Source: Vibrio sp. 10N | Lineage (GTDB): Bacteria > Pseudomonadota > Gammaproteobacteria > Enterobacterales > Vibrionaceae | Assembly: GCF_036245475.1 (NCBI RefSeq) | Contig: NZ_BTPM01000002.1 | Span: forward strand, 310,001-374,000 | Direction of reading: 5' to 3' | Length of the DNA: 64,000 nucleotides | Part shown: one piece after another, positions 33,917 to 42,797 of the stretch | Layout of the letters: each line of letters begins with the position of its first letter | How positions within the stretch are numbered: position 1 is the stretch's first letter | Notes under the pieces: model-generated | Databases searched by the model: none | The model's input: only the letters and a program-made list of their open reading frames with translations | What the model was told of the DNA's origin: nothing | Program-made: the position numbers and the translations under genes

Positions 33917-35207
33917 GGTTCATCGCGGCTTTCCGGGGAAGGCCGCTTTAATCTTTAGAAAGAAGTAGTCCGTGTCTCGGTAACCATAACCCATTCGCTT
34001 GATGAGTTTTATCTTGTTATTGATACCTTCCAAGGTGCAAGTATTCAGATGGTATGAAGCTGATGCCACTATTCCGTGAAGGTAAGGTTTGAGCTTTCTA
34101 GCAAAATTAATAAGAGGTTGTATGCCACTTTCATTCACCTGCTGCCACCATACTTCCCATAAACCTTTAGCGTGCTCCTCTGAGTCACAATACCAAAGTT
34201 CCTTGAGTTGAGCTCCAAGCAGATGAGTGATCATGAGGTCTCGGTTGATTGAGAGTATTTCATCAAGATAACTCTGTTGTTTTACGTTCAAGTTCTCTCG
34301 GTTTTTCAGAAGCACCCAACGGGAACGTTTTATCCAACGACGTGCTTTCTTGTCCGTTTTTAATTGATTTGCTTGGTCTACACGAACCCTATCCATGACC
34401 TCTCGACCGAACTTGGCTACAACATGAAACATGTCATAGACAATACGAGCATTTGGGCAATGCGCCTGCACTTCAAGGTCAAAAGCTGTGTTCATATCCA
34501 TTGCCACAACTTCAATGTTGACGGCATTGTCGCCGAGCTCTTCAAAGAATGGGCGAATGTCCTTTCGGCTTCGGCCTATGCCAATCCAAAGCACTTGGTG
34601 TGTTTGAGCATCAGCAATGACCGTCGCATATCTGTGCCCCTTGAAGATGGCGAACTCGTCCATAACAAGTTGACGCAAATCACTCCAAGGCACCGTTGGC
34701 ACAACTCGCTTAAGACGTTGTTTATCAATTTCTTTAATCGTATGCCAATGCACTCCGGTCAGCTCGGAGATATGCTTGATAGGCAATAGGGGCAGTAACT
34801 TTTCAATATAGCCCTTCAAGCGATTTGTGATTCGAGCATATGGTGCAACCCATGGTATAGCTTCCGTTTTTACGCCACAGTCAGGACAGTTTATCCGTCG
34901 AGTTTGTACCAAAAGCTCAACAGGAATATCGAACATCATTGTTTCTTTTAGCACTCGCCATTGGTAGTCATGAATAGAGTCGGATGAGCGACCGCATTGG
35001 CAGTGAGCGGTAGAGTCAGGCTTCAAGGTGATTGTAATTAAGGAGTCAGTTTTGTGGGACTTTATGATTTCAAAGCCTTCCCAGAAGGAAGATAGGAAAG
35101 TATTATTCGACATGAAAACGGTAGTTTTTGGCAGGTTGTGTTTGGCGATGTAACCATACCATTAACTACCGTTTTTGTTTTCAGCTCCCGCTAATCCGCG
35201 ATGAACC
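33917..35207 (-). mobile_element. complete ISL3-family insertion sequence
   Basis: The element is 1291 bp. Its ends are GGTTCATCGCGG (33917-33928) and the perfect inverse CCGCGATGAACC (35196-35207); similarity continues inward with a few mismatches. It is flanked by identical 8-bp direct repeats (ATTTTTTT) at 33909-33916 and 35208-35215. It holds one transposase gene on the minus strand. Intact ends, intact transposase and a perfect target duplication indicate a recent insertion. Confidence 0.93.
33920..35113 (-). CDS. ISL3-family transposase
   Basis: The 397-residue protein has the ISL3 layout: an N-terminal zinc-finger region (CQCG near residue 38, CPDCG near 75), a helix-turn-helix region around 90-130 (LLPIKHISELTGVHWHTIKE), then the DDE catalytic domain with Asp in VMDEFAIFKGHRYATVI, Asp in YDMFHVVAKF and Glu in CTLEGINNKIKLIKR. 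It cuts and joins the ends of its own element. The stop codon lies inside the left terminal repeat, as in compact elements. The frame is uninterrupted, so the enzyme is probably active. Confidence 0.93.
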   Translation of the reverse strand: MSNNTFLSSFWEGFEIIKSHKTDSLITITLKPDSTAHCQCGRSSDSIHDYQWRVLKETMMFDIPVELLVQTRRINCPDCGVKTEAIPWVAPYARITNRLKGYIEKLLPLLPIKHISELTGVHWHTIKEIDKQRLKRVVPTVPWSDLRQLVMDEFAIFKGHRYATVIADAQTHQVLWIGIGRSRKDIRPFFEELGDNAVNIEVVAMDMNTAFDLEVQAHCPNARIVYDMFHVVAKFGREVMDRVRVDQANQLKTDKKARRWIKRSRWVLLKNRENLNVKQQSYLDEILSINRDLMITHLLGAQLKELWYCDSEEHAKGLWEVWWQQVNESGIQPLINFARKLKPYLHGIVASASYHLNTCTLEGINNKIKLIKRMGYGYRDTDYFFLKIKAAFPGKPR

Positions 35208-35215
35208 ATTTTTTT
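35208..35215. repeat. right target-site duplication of the ISL3-family element
   Basis: ATTTTTTT, the second copy of the duplicated target; without the element the chemoreceptor terminator would continue directly into the sequence after 35215. Confidence 0.85.
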
Positions 35216-35235
35216 GAGCGCAGCTAGTGGTGTCG

Positions 35236-35703
35236 CTAGACCAGAATGTTCATTAGGAACATAGCGCCAAAGGCGTTGAGTACAGAGATAGCGATCATCA
35301 CTGGAATGTAACGCCCTTCAGTACCAATCGGTCCCATGATACGACCCATGTATTGAATTTGAGAGCCCATCAGGTAGATAGCAGGTGCTAGGATAGCAAT
35401 GTGAGTACCATTTAATATGCCTTGGTCAAACAGGGTGATGACCACACCAACCGCGCCGCCCATCGACATCCAAGCGCCAATAAGTACAGCAGCCGCTTCG
35501 CCAGGTAAACCAAAAATGGCCATAACTGGAGCAAATATGGCGCCCATAGCATCCAGGGCACCCGTAATTTGCAGCGCTTTGATGATCACAAATGCCATTA
35601 GGACATTCGGTACGGTTGAAGTGGTGGCGATGACCCAACCTTTCTTTGCGCCTTCAACAAAAATGTCGGTGACCATAGGTTTTTTCGCTTTTACGTCGCT
35701 CAT
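35236..35703 (-). CDS. YjiG-like inner membrane protein (nucleoside-recognition/Gate type)
   Basis: The 155-residue hydrophobic protein has four membrane segments and the pattern of YjiG/SpmB-like Gate domain proteins (STVPNVLMAFVIIKAL; MSMGGAVGVVITLFDQGIL). Its ATG overlaps the stop of the YjiH-like gene by one base, so the two are translationally coupled and probably form one membrane complex. The pair is thought to be a transporter, but no substrate is established. The downstream IS lies 29 nt beyond the stop and does not disrupt it. Confidence 0.8.
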   Translation of the reverse strand: MSDVKAKKPMVTDIFVEGAKKGWVIATTSTVPNVLMAFVIIKALQITGALDAMGAIFAPVMAIFGLPGEAAAVLIGAWMSMGGAVGVVITLFDQGILNGTHIAILAPAIYLMGSQIQYMGRIMGPIGTEGRYIPVMIAISVLNAFGAMFLMNILV

Positions 35704-36437
35704 TATGCGGTCTCCTGCTGCGTGTTTGCTTGGTCTTGTTTTGGTGTCTTATCTTCTTTGCCTTCAGTGATGTTCAAGTACACACGGAACAGGTTAGCGC
35801 CAACAAACTTAAACAAGAACATGACGGCGACGGCTAACCCAATTGAAGACGTCACGGCAAGAGAGCCGTCCATAAGCGTTAATGTGAAAAGCACGGCACC
35901 AGAGGAGAAGAAGTTCACAATCGCGGCGCCTGCAGTGAACTGGAACATGGTGAAAACGTCGGTTTCGCGCTTGGTTAGGTGACCTTCATCTTTGAGCTGG
36001 CGTGTCATAGCGGCACCTGCATCGGTACTTTGCAAAGACGCGATCAAAGCAAGGCCTGAGTTACCTGGGATGCCCATCAGTGGACGAAGAAGGGGAGAAA
36101 GTAGTTTGCGAGCTGCATCCAGCGCACCATAGTGCTCAAGTACATTGATCATACCGAGTGCGAACATCACGGTTGGGATCAAAGTTAATGCGAAAATGAA
36201 GCCGTCGCGTGCGCCACTGCCACCAACACCGCGAAAAGAGGTGGTTGCAGCTTGAACGCCACTTTCAGTTTCAGTGACGTTGTGAGCGACTTGGCCAAAT
36301 GCACCGTTGAGCGTGGTGAAATCAAATACCCCATACCATTCGTTGGATTGGAGTAAGCCAGAGAAGAAAACAATCGCAAAAGCTAAGGCTATATAGCTTC
36401 CGATTGTTACCTTACGTTCTTTAGTTAAGTCAGACAT
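35703..36437 (-). CDS. YjiH-like inner membrane protein
   Basis: The 244-residue membrane protein matches the YjiH family (Gate-domain proteins). It has about six hydrophobic segments and the motif GNSGLALIASLQSTDAGAAM, which is typical of nucleoside-recognition Gate domains, followed by TVFTMFQF-like residues. The ATG at 36437 is preferred to one 11 codons upstream since the protein then starts MSDLTKERK and an AGG lies ten nt before. A charged, Gln-rich tail ends the protein. It is first in the operon with the YjiG-like gene. Substrate unknown. Confidence 0.8.
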   Translation of the reverse strand: MSDLTKERKVTIGSYIALAFAIVFFSGLLQSNEWYGVFDFTTLNGAFGQVAHNVTETESGVQAATTSFRGVGGSGARDGFIFALTLIPTVMFALGMINVLEHYGALDAARKLLSPLLRPLMGIPGNSGLALIASLQSTDAGAAMTRQLKDEGHLTKRETDVFTMFQFTAGAAIVNFFSSGAVLFTLTLMDGSLAVTSSIGLAVAVMFLFKFVGANLFRVYLNITEGKEDKTPKQDQANTQQETA

Positions 36438-36740
36438 GGAACAACCTATTGAGAGTGGAACAGAATGCATAGTCTGAGGATATCGACGCTTTTAAATACT
36501 GATCAGCATCAACTGAAGGATTGTTTTACGGAAGCTAAATATTACAAAATATGTAACTGTGAAATTGCGCGTGAAATAGATATAGCTCTGTTAATGGGTT
36601 GGATTAATTTAGCTAATACGAGTTTAAAACGTTCATGAAACCAGCAACGTATGTTACCTATTATTCTGGTTTGATACTGCTTATTGGCAGCAAATAAGAA
36701 TAGACTGACAATAGAAATCAGAGAATCAGGTAATTATCTT
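36438..36740. other. divergent promoter region, yjiHG and MFS gene
   Basis: About 300 nt between divergent starts. It is AT-rich with several TATAAT-like stretches but no clear operator, hairpin or open frame. In-frame non-ATG codons upstream of the MFS ATG (TTG 36684) are not supported by a ribosome site. Confidence 0.4.
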
Positions 36741-37913
36741 ATGCAAAAACACGGTCTTTCGTTTTGGTATGCCGCAGCGTTTATGTTTGGTGCTATCCAG
36801 CTCATTGCGCTACCGCTTTTGATACCGAGTCATATTCTTGAAGTGACGGGCTCTATGGTACACACGGGTGCGGCGCTTTCGTTTGTTGGATTAAGCGGTT
36901 TTATTGCGCCACTAATCGGCTCTACCGTGGATCGCTTGAAACTGCATAGTGCAGCACAAAAAGCCTCGCTTTTGTTCTATGCAATTGCCATGGTGTTGTT
37001 CGCTTTTGTCCCTGCAACGTGGGCGATGTACTTTGCGACATTCTTGGTTGGTCTTGGATCTATTACCCTAATGACCGTCAACCCGACCTTTATCGTGGCG
37101 GCAGGCTTTGATAAAGCACAAGAGGCATTACGCTTGACACGCATGAACCAAAGTATCTTTGTTGGCGCGATTGTCATGGGCGCTATTTTGGCCATAGCGG
37201 AAGGCATCAGTGCAACGCTCAGCTTTGGTATTGTTGGTGCGCTTTCGATTGTTGCGATGATCATTGTATCTATCGATGGCAAGGTGGCTGCGCAGCGCAT
37301 TGTGTCGGATACACCACAACAAGGTGAAAGCGAAGAGAAAGGCCGCTGGAACCTAACATTTGTAACTTTCCTATTGGCAGTGTTTATTGCAATGCTGGCA
37401 AGTTCTAACCAAGTCGCGCAAGGTCCTAACCTATTTGAAAGCTTGTTTGATATTGATAAGTCAGCAACAGCATTGCTGCTATCCATCTCTTCGGTAATAA
37501 GCCTATTAACGTTGGATATTGCTGGTCGTGCACTTGGAAAATTCGGTGCAGGTAAAGTTTGGGTCGTGGGATTAGTTGGCTACATTGTGGTTGGCACGGT
37601 ACTTTCAAACTTAGTCACAGGCTCTACAGAATATTTCTACCTGCCACTTGTGATGCACCTAGTGTTTATGCAGTGTTTGTCTATGGTAGACATGGTGAAA
37701 CCCGCAATTGTTGCCAAAGTCACGACTCTGTCTCCTGCAGCGACTCAAGGCTTCCTACTGTTTGCTATCGCTGGTGGTTACGCTGCGGGCACATCGCTGG
37801 GTGGTGTTGTGGGTGAGGTTGCTGGTATGGCGAGCCTGTTTAGCTTTGTTGCGTTAGCGGCGGCAGTGGCACTCGCCTTTGCACTCTTTACTCTTGCGCG
37901 TATCAAAGATTAA
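36741..37913 (+). CDS. major facilitator superfamily transporter
   Basis: The 390-residue protein has 12 predicted membrane segments in two halves split by a cytoplasmic loop near residue 190 (SDTPQQGESEEKGRW). The first half has GLSGFIAPLIGSTVDRLKLH, a version of the MFS loop 2-3 motif with Asp-Arg. The ATG at 36741 gives a normal MFS start, with AGG about nine nt before. Substrate cannot be assigned; drug or metabolite efflux are possible. A strong terminator follows. Confidence 0.8.
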   Translation: MQKHGLSFWYAAAFMFGAIQLIALPLLIPSHILEVTGSMVHTGAALSFVGLSGFIAPLIGSTVDRLKLHSAAQKASLLFYAIAMVLFAFVPATWAMYFATFLVGLGSITLMTVNPTFIVAAGFDKAQEALRLTRMNQSIFVGAIVMGAILAIAEGISATLSFGIVGALSIVAMIIVSIDGKVAAQRIVSDTPQQGESEEKGRWNLTFVTFLLAVFIAMLASSNQVAQGPNLFESLFDIDKSATALLLSISSVISLLTLDIAGRALGKFGAGKVWVVGLVGYIVVGTVLSNLVTGSTEYFYLPLVMHLVFMQCLSMVDMVKPAIVAKVTTLSPAATQGFLLFAIAGGYAAGTSLGGVVGEVAGMASLFSFVALAAAVALAFALFTLARIKD

Positions 37914-37932
37914 TTTACTCCAAGTAGAAGAA

Positions 37933-37968
37933 AAAATGGCGTCCATTTAGGACGCCATTTTTGTTTTT
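37933..37968. terminator. bidirectional terminator, MFS gene and roxA-like gene
   Basis: AAAATGGCGTCC and GGACGCCATTTT pair around an ATTTA loop, with A-run before and T-run after. It serves both convergent genes. Confidence 0.92.
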
Positions 37969-39094
37969 AGTCGATGAACCAATAACCTTTGTTAATGAGC
38001 TCAGTCAGAAGCGGTACAACGTGAGAGTTAGGCTCGATATCAACGATAACTTCTCTATCTGTGAGCGATCTTGCTAGCCAAGTTTGTGCTTCTGGCAACT
38101 TGAATACTTCACCATTGATGTACACCATGGTTGGCTCTTCTTCATGTAACAGAGCTCGCAACCCAGCCACTTTGTAGATAGCACCACCATTTGAAAGGTG
38201 CTGAGCAACATCCTCAGAGCTCCATTTGTCTTCCGGTTCAATGATATTGAGTTGATGACGTGATTGACTGAGCATACAACCTAGAAAGTCTTTGAGAGTC
38301 GACTCGTCTTGAAGTGCCGACATCAACATGCTTGTCAGCGTTTTTTTGTCATCGGTACTGATTTGACCAAAGTGCTCGGTAGCATTGAGAGTCGGCTTAT
38401 CCATGTGCTTATCCCCATAGTCATGAGCTAACACATAGTCGGCGAAGTTGCTGATAAGCTCTTGTTCTTTTGGAGAGCGAAAGCCAACGGAGTAGCTGAG
38501 TGATGGCTCTAGGGCGTAACCATCATGTGGGAACCCAGGTGGGATATAGAGAATATCGCCAGGCTCAAGCACATCGTCGATGATGGCATCAAAAGACTCT
38601 ATCTGTCGCAGAGCTTCGTGACGCTTAGTTTCTTTGTATTGCCCGATATCTTTCGCGCCAACGCGCCAATGACGTTTCCCCATACCTTGAACAATAAAGA
38701 CATCGTATTGGTCAATGTGTGGCCCCACGCCACCACCTTGGACTGAGTAGCTCACCATTAAATCATCAAACAGCCACTGAGGGAGTGCTTTAAACGGCTC
38801 GACGAGTTCTGCTGCGCCGGCGTGCCAGTGATTGGTGGCCTGCACAATTAAAGACCAGTGGCTATCTGCAAGCTCTGCGAACTTTTGTTCAGTGAATGGG
38901 CCGTGCTCAGCATGCCAATTTTGATCAAGATTGGAGACAAAGCGCGAGTCGATCTCTTCTTCCATCGATAGCCCTGCAAGCTCTTCTGGAGAGATGGGAT
39001 CCGTGAAAGAGGCGAAACCACCTTTAATGATGGTTGGCTGCTTTTGCCAATATTGGGCAAGGAAGTCGGCAAGATTTACGGTTAATTGATACAT
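37967..39094 (-). CDS. roxA: RoxA/YcfD-like ribosomal protein L16 arginine hydroxylase
   Basis: The 375-residue protein is a cupin (JmjC-type) 2-oxoglutarate/Fe(II) oxygenase of the RoxA (YcfD) family, which hydroxylates an arginine of ribosomal protein L16. The iron ligands are visible as His126-x-Asp128 in GGGVGPHIDQYD and His190 in PPGFPHDG, and length and spacing match YcfD. The C-terminal dimer/winged-helix part follows residue 210. Two starts are close together (GTG 39100, ATG 39094); the ATG is used. It is a single-gene unit. Confidence 0.87.
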   Translation of the reverse strand: MYQLTVNLADFLAQYWQKQPTIIKGGFASFTDPISPEELAGLSMEEEIDSRFVSNLDQNWHAEHGPFTEQKFAELADSHWSLIVQATNHWHAGAAELVEPFKALPQWLFDDLMVSYSVQGGGVGPHIDQYDVFIVQGMGKRHWRVGAKDIGQYKETKRHEALRQIESFDAIIDDVLEPGDILYIPPGFPHDGYALEPSLSYSVGFRSPKEQELISNFADYVLAHDYGDKHMDKPTLNATEHFGQISTDDKKTLTSMLMSALQDESTLKDFLGCMLSQSRHQLNIIEPEDKWSSEDVAQHLSNGGAIYKVAGLRALLHEEEPTMVYINGEVFKLPEAQTWLARSLTDREVIVDIEPNSHVVPLLTELINKGYWFID

Positions 39095-39192
39095 AGACAC
39101 TTTATTGTTTGCGAGTAATTGTTGAAGGCTGTGCGGATTCTAGCAACTTAGGGTAGAGAAGTCGCCTTGGTTCCGATGAGAGAATGAGCGTT

Positions 39193-40209
39193 TTACAGGC
39201 TTGGACGTCGGAAACTTCGGGGTGACTCTCCAAACCATCGTTTACAAGCGCGAGAAAAATTTGTAGCGCTGGTAAATCCAGTCCACTCAGAAATCATCGA
39301 TATGGGCAGGCTGGTCATCGTTAGGTAGTGATAACAGATCATCATTTTGATTTCGTCTTTGATCTGCGTGAAATTCTTCCCTTCTCTCGCAAGGCGGCGT
39401 TTCATAGTCGCAAGGCTGCAATTTTGGCGTTCTGCTAGTGTAGTCAAGGAAGGCTCTGTATAGGCTGTGGTCATGGTGTCTATGACGTAACGATAAATAT
39501 TAACCAGCCAAGCTTGATGCTCAGAGGGCTCTTTGTCGAGCCAGAATTCAAATAAGTCGGTGACCGGCTGTGCAGAGATTGCCATCGGCGTCAGCCAACT
39601 TTCATGAGAGAGCTGAATATAGGTTTTTGGGGCGTCAAATTGAACATCGATTGGAAAATAGTCTTTGTAACACTCAGTATGACTAGGCTCAGGGATAGCA
39701 AGCTGCAGTTCGGTAACGGTAACTGGAGTCGCTGCAAGTTGTTGAATGAGTTGCCAGCAGCCAGCTAAAGCGTCTTCGTAAAGCCACGGTGGAGTAGTTA
39801 TATCCCGATAGCTTATGTACAGCCGAGAGTCCGTGGGGCAAAACTCAAGTTGCAGAATAGACTCGATGAGTGGGCAATAGCGCCCAATTAATAGGATCGC
39901 TTGTCCTAGGTTAGGGGCACTTTGGAGCGCAATGTTAAATCCTGATAGGCTCTTTATGTCAAAACTGTTACCAAATGTAAGTCCCGCCTCGCTATGACCA
40001 TCTAAAACAAGCTGTTCAATAGACGAGTTAATAAACTGGCTCAACTCGTCTTTCTTCAGAGATGTTGGTTTAGTGATTAGCTTATCTATCTGATTTTTAG
40101 TTGTATTTCCTGGTGATAGCTGACTGAAAAGTTGTCTAAGGCGCTGTAAAGTATGTCGATTGTATTCATAGGTAACGTCCAGTTGGCGCAATGACAGAGA
40201 AGGATACAT
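39193..40209 (-). CDS. AraC-family transcriptional regulator
   Basis: The 338-residue protein has an N-terminal ligand domain of the arabinose-binding-like type found in OruR/ArgR-like AraC regulators (about residues 20-205, with HSEAGLTFGNSFDIKSL) and a C-terminal AraC DNA-binding domain (about 235-335: LAERQNCSLATMKRRLAREG then SEWTGFTSATNFSRACKRWFG ends the second helix-turn-helix). It is divergent from the SDR/DUF1989 pair with about 95 nt between starts and is the natural candidate to control it. Confidence 0.87.
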   Translation of the reverse strand: MYPSLSLRQLDVTYEYNRHTLQRLRQLFSQLSPGNTTKNQIDKLITKPTSLKKDELSQFINSSIEQLVLDGHSEAGLTFGNSFDIKSLSGFNIALQSAPNLGQAILLIGRYCPLIESILQLEFCPTDSRLYISYRDITTPPWLYEDALAGCWQLIQQLAATPVTVTELQLAIPEPSHTECYKDYFPIDVQFDAPKTYIQLSHESWLTPMAISAQPVTDLFEFWLDKEPSEHQAWLVNIYRYVIDTMTTAYTEPSLTTLAERQNCSLATMKRRLAREGKNFTQIKDEIKMMICYHYLTMTSLPISMISEWTGFTSATNFSRACKRWFGESPRSFRRPSL

Positions 40210-40305
40210 GGTGCCCTCGAGAAAACATGAGCTATAAAGATAAGTATTGCTTGATTGTAGCGCGTATGATGTCTGACAGAAACCAAATACTTGGAGATTG
40301 ATATT

Positions 40306-41046
40306 ATGAAAGTTGCATTAGTTACCGGTGCTTATCAAGGAATTGGCTACGCTACAACAGAATTACTGCTTGAAAGAGGCTACGCGGTTGTCATGGCCGA
40401 TATTCAAGACTGTGAGGCAAAAGCTAAGGCATTCCAAGCACAAAATATGAACGCGTACGCCGCATATCTGAACCTTTCTGATACAAGCTCATTTGATAAG
40501 TTGGTTGAGTATATTGAGAGTGAATTTGGCCAACTGGATGCGTTGATTAATAACGCCGCCATTCTTAAGGATTTTGGTATCGGTCCCATTGAAATGGAAG
40601 AATCTATGCTGCGTGATGTGCTGGAAATTAACCAGATCGGTCCGTTTTTGTTGACACAAAAACTGGTACCACTGCTGAAGAAGTCAGCAGCGCCACGCGT
40701 TGTCAATCTGTCGACACAAGTCGCACAGCTAGAGCAGTTGAGTGATATGAACTCACCACTAAAAGAAGACATTTGTGCGGCTTACCAAATGAGCAAAGTG
40801 GGAGTTAATGCCAACACGGTGTTATTCGCGAAAGCGTTAGAGTCGTATGGTGGTAAGGTGAATAGCTGCTGCCCAGGCTGGGTTGAAACAGACATGAACC
40901 TTGATGAATTGCCGGACTATGGTGATTCACAAGATCGTCCCAAAACGGTTAGAGAAGGGGCTGATACACCGGTATGGTTGGCAACGCTTGATGACTCAGG
41001 ACCAACAGCAGGCTTCTTTACTGATCGTCAACGTATTAACTGGTAG
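40306..41046 (+). CDS. short-chain dehydrogenase/reductase
   Basis: The 246-residue protein is an SDR: nucleotide-binding TGAYQGIG near residue 7, NNAAIL near 84, and the catalytic Tyr-x-x-x-Lys as YQMSK near 157. A catalytic serine would be the Ser of VNLSTQVAQ. PGWVETDMN follows as in classical SDRs that use NADP(H) or NAD(H). Some similarity in pattern to carbonyl reductase-type SDRs exists (KVALVTGAYQGIG, PGWVETDM). GGAG at 40293-40296 supports the ATG at 40306. It is eight nt upstream of the DUF1989 gene. Substrate unknown. Confidence 0.85.
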   Translation: MKVALVTGAYQGIGYATTELLLERGYAVVMADIQDCEAKAKAFQAQNMNAYAAYLNLSDTSSFDKLVEYIESEFGQLDALINNAAILKDFGIGPIEMEESMLRDVLEINQIGPFLLTQKLVPLLKKSAAPRVVNLSTQVAQLEQLSDMNSPLKEDICAAYQMSKVGVNANTVLFAKALESYGGKVNSCCPGWVETDMNLDELPDYGDSQDRPKTVREGADTPVWLATLDDSGPTAGFFTDRQRINW

Positions 41047-41054
41047 GTGGCATT

Positions 41055-41798
41055 ATGACGCAAATAACGAAGAACGCAGGCATGCTAATGGGAACGCCAG
41101 TTGAAGCTCAGTATCTAGACATGAGCGCTAAACGAGATCAACTGGTCAGTGTCGGTAAAGGCTATATCGAGCGCCACAGTGGAAAAGCATTTAAAGTTAA
41201 CAAGGGGCAGGTGTTCCGTATTATTCAAACCGATGGGCCGCAGATTGGCGACGTGTGGGTATTTAATCAGCATGATACAAAAGAGCACTTCATGGGGCAC
41301 ACCACCTTCTTATATGAAGGTGCTTACCTAAAGCAATACAGCCAGCTTTGGTCTTGCATGCCGCATGTGCGCTCACTGGCAACACTTTTAGTGGAGCACT
41401 CTGGCAATCCAAAGTTACCGGAAAACTTTAATAATCACGTTGCATTAGGTGGCCACTGTACGGCTGCACAATGGGAGCTATTGAGCGGTGTTAAGAATCA
41501 CAATAGTTGCCACGCAAACGGGATTCAGGCGGTATCAGAGTTTGGGATGGGCGAGCAAGACATTATTCACGATAATTTCATGGTGTTTCAGCCAAGCTTT
41601 ATCCAGCCTGATGGCAGTGGTGATAGTGTTCCCAGTCAGAGTAAGCCGGGGGACTACGTTGAGTTTGTCGCCGACATGGACATTTTGGTGGCGGTGTCCG
41701 CCTGCCCAGTTGGTGACTATTCGGTGCCAATGAGCGAACCAGAAAAGATCAATGCCAAAGGGTTGGGTTACGAAATCCTAGAGTGGCAACTTCGGTAA
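41055..41798 (+). CDS. DUF1989 (urea carboxylase-associated type) protein
   Basis: The 247-residue protein has the DUF1989 pattern: an N-terminal strand region (FKVNKGQVFRIIQTDGPQIG then DVWVFN), a conserved histidine/cysteine segment (HNSCHANGIQAVSEFG) and PGDYVEFVADMDILVAVSACP near the C-terminus. DUF1989 proteins often stand by urea carboxylase and amino-acid or guanidine degradation genes, but their activity is not settled. Here it shares a transcript with an SDR and an AraC regulator is divergent, suggesting a small catabolic unit for an unknown compound. A bidirectional terminator follows. Confidence 0.82.
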   Translation: MTQITKNAGMLMGTPVEAQYLDMSAKRDQLVSVGKGYIERHSGKAFKVNKGQVFRIIQTDGPQIGDVWVFNQHDTKEHFMGHTTFLYEGAYLKQYSQLWSCMPHVRSLATLLVEHSGNPKLPENFNNHVALGGHCTAAQWELLSGVKNHNSCHANGIQAVSEFGMGEQDIIHDNFMVFQPSFIQPDGSGDSVPSQSKPGDYVEFVADMDILVAVSACPVGDYSVPMSEPEKINAKGLGYEILEWQLR

Positions 41799-41820
41799 AG
41801 TGTTGGTATTGGATGGCAAT

Positions 41821-41858
41821 AAAAAAGCAGAGGTGACGTGATGTCACCTCTGCTTTTT
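41821..41858. terminator. bidirectional terminator, DUF1989 gene and small gene
   Basis: AAAAAGCAGAGGTGAC and GTCACCTCTGCTTTTT make a long stem with a GTGAT loop, between convergent genes. Confidence 0.93.
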
Positions 41859-41872
41859 AACTTTATGAAGCG

Positions 41873-42124
41873 CTATTTGTTGAGTTGCTCTTTAGCGGCT
41901 TCCACTTTCGCAAAGTCAAGGCCAAGCTCTTCAACGGCTTCTTTGATCAGCACAGGGTTTTGCATGACTTGGCCCATCAACAACTGCAGTTTATCTTGTG
42001 GCAGGCCAAGTTGGCTGATGGTTGCCATTGCCGCTAATGGGTTTTGTGTAAGCGTCTCGAAAATCTCGTTGATTTGCGCGTCACCAATATTGTTCTCTTT
42101 CAATAGGGCAATAATTGGGTTCAT
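41873..42124 (-). CDS. small helical protein, probably DUF2999
   Basis: An 83-residue soluble protein made of short helices (IIALLKENNIGDAQINEIFE; NPLAAMATISQLGLPQDKLQ). From memory this matches the gammaproteobacterial DUF2999 family, whose role is unknown. A GTAACAAAATG context lies at the start and a shared strong terminator at the end, so it is its own transcription unit. Confidence 0.72.
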   Translation of the reverse strand: MNPIIALLKENNIGDAQINEIFETLTQNPLAAMATISQLGLPQDKLQLLMGQVMQNPVLIKEAVEELGLDFAKVEAAKEQLNK

Positions 42125-42797
42125 TTTGTTACCTTTGTTTTACTGTTGCCATTAGGTACACATTCTAGCATCTGGTGTAGTTGGAGAGAACTGCCAATAT
42201 GGGCGAAAGTCTGTCCACGTCGGTAATCGTATTCTCACCGTGCAAGGCCACATTGAGCTCAGTCTTAGCTTTGTTCGTTGACTATTAGATAAGCGTCGTA
42301 CTTTGATGAGCGATGCGCAATATTTTGATGCATGACGATAGTTAGAAAACCGCAAAACTTCGAGCTTGCTTTGCACTGGATTAGTGCTTTCTACTTTAGC
42401 AATATTAAATCCCGCACTGAAAATGAAATGGAATCACTCATCAGATGATAAATATTTACCGTATAGTTGTGTTTAACAAATAAGTTGGCTATACGGTAAC
42501 GATTAATGTCTTAATTTTTAATCTGTTAAATGATTGAATAACGAGATCAACTTAACACTTCTGTAACATTGCTCTAACGGTGTTGGAATTTTCGCTCTAA
42601 CTTTTAGATAGTTTACTCAGTTACTATTTTAATAGAGAGGTGAATTAAGAATTATCATGTCGCATCGTACTTAGTGTTTTATAAAACTAAGTGGCCAATA
42701 TTTTCAAAATAACAATGGATTGACTTCCTTACTGCGTGCGTTTTCCCTCAAACGTACGGAATTTTTGCATCCTTAAAAAATCATGGAGTAGATAATA
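42125..42797. other. long gap before the fadL-like gene
   Basis: These 673 nt hold no gene I can support. The part from about 42165 to 42375 is richer in GC and has open stretches on the minus strand in more than one phase, which could be the remnant of a gene or of a dispersed repeat. An inverted repeat lies at 42456-42499. The last 250 nt are AT-rich and probably hold the promoter of the fadL-like gene. Confidence 0.4.
42456..42499. repeat. 11-bp perfect inverted repeat upstream of fadL-like gene
   Basis: TTACCGTATAG at 42456-42466 and CTATACGGTAA at 42489-42499, with 22 nt between. There is no T-run, so a protein-binding site or cruciform is likelier than a terminator. It stands about 300 nt before the fadL-like gene. 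Confidence 0.55.

Noticed and set aside
36977..37486. A 169-codon minus-strand open frame inside the MFS gene.
   Set aside because: Antisense shadow of membrane-segment codons, no start signal or family.
42152..42376. A 74-codon minus-strand open frame downstream of the fadL promoter region.
   Set aside because: Composition (many Arg, Ser, Trp) and lack of ribosome site or family do not support a protein; kept only as a possible remnant.
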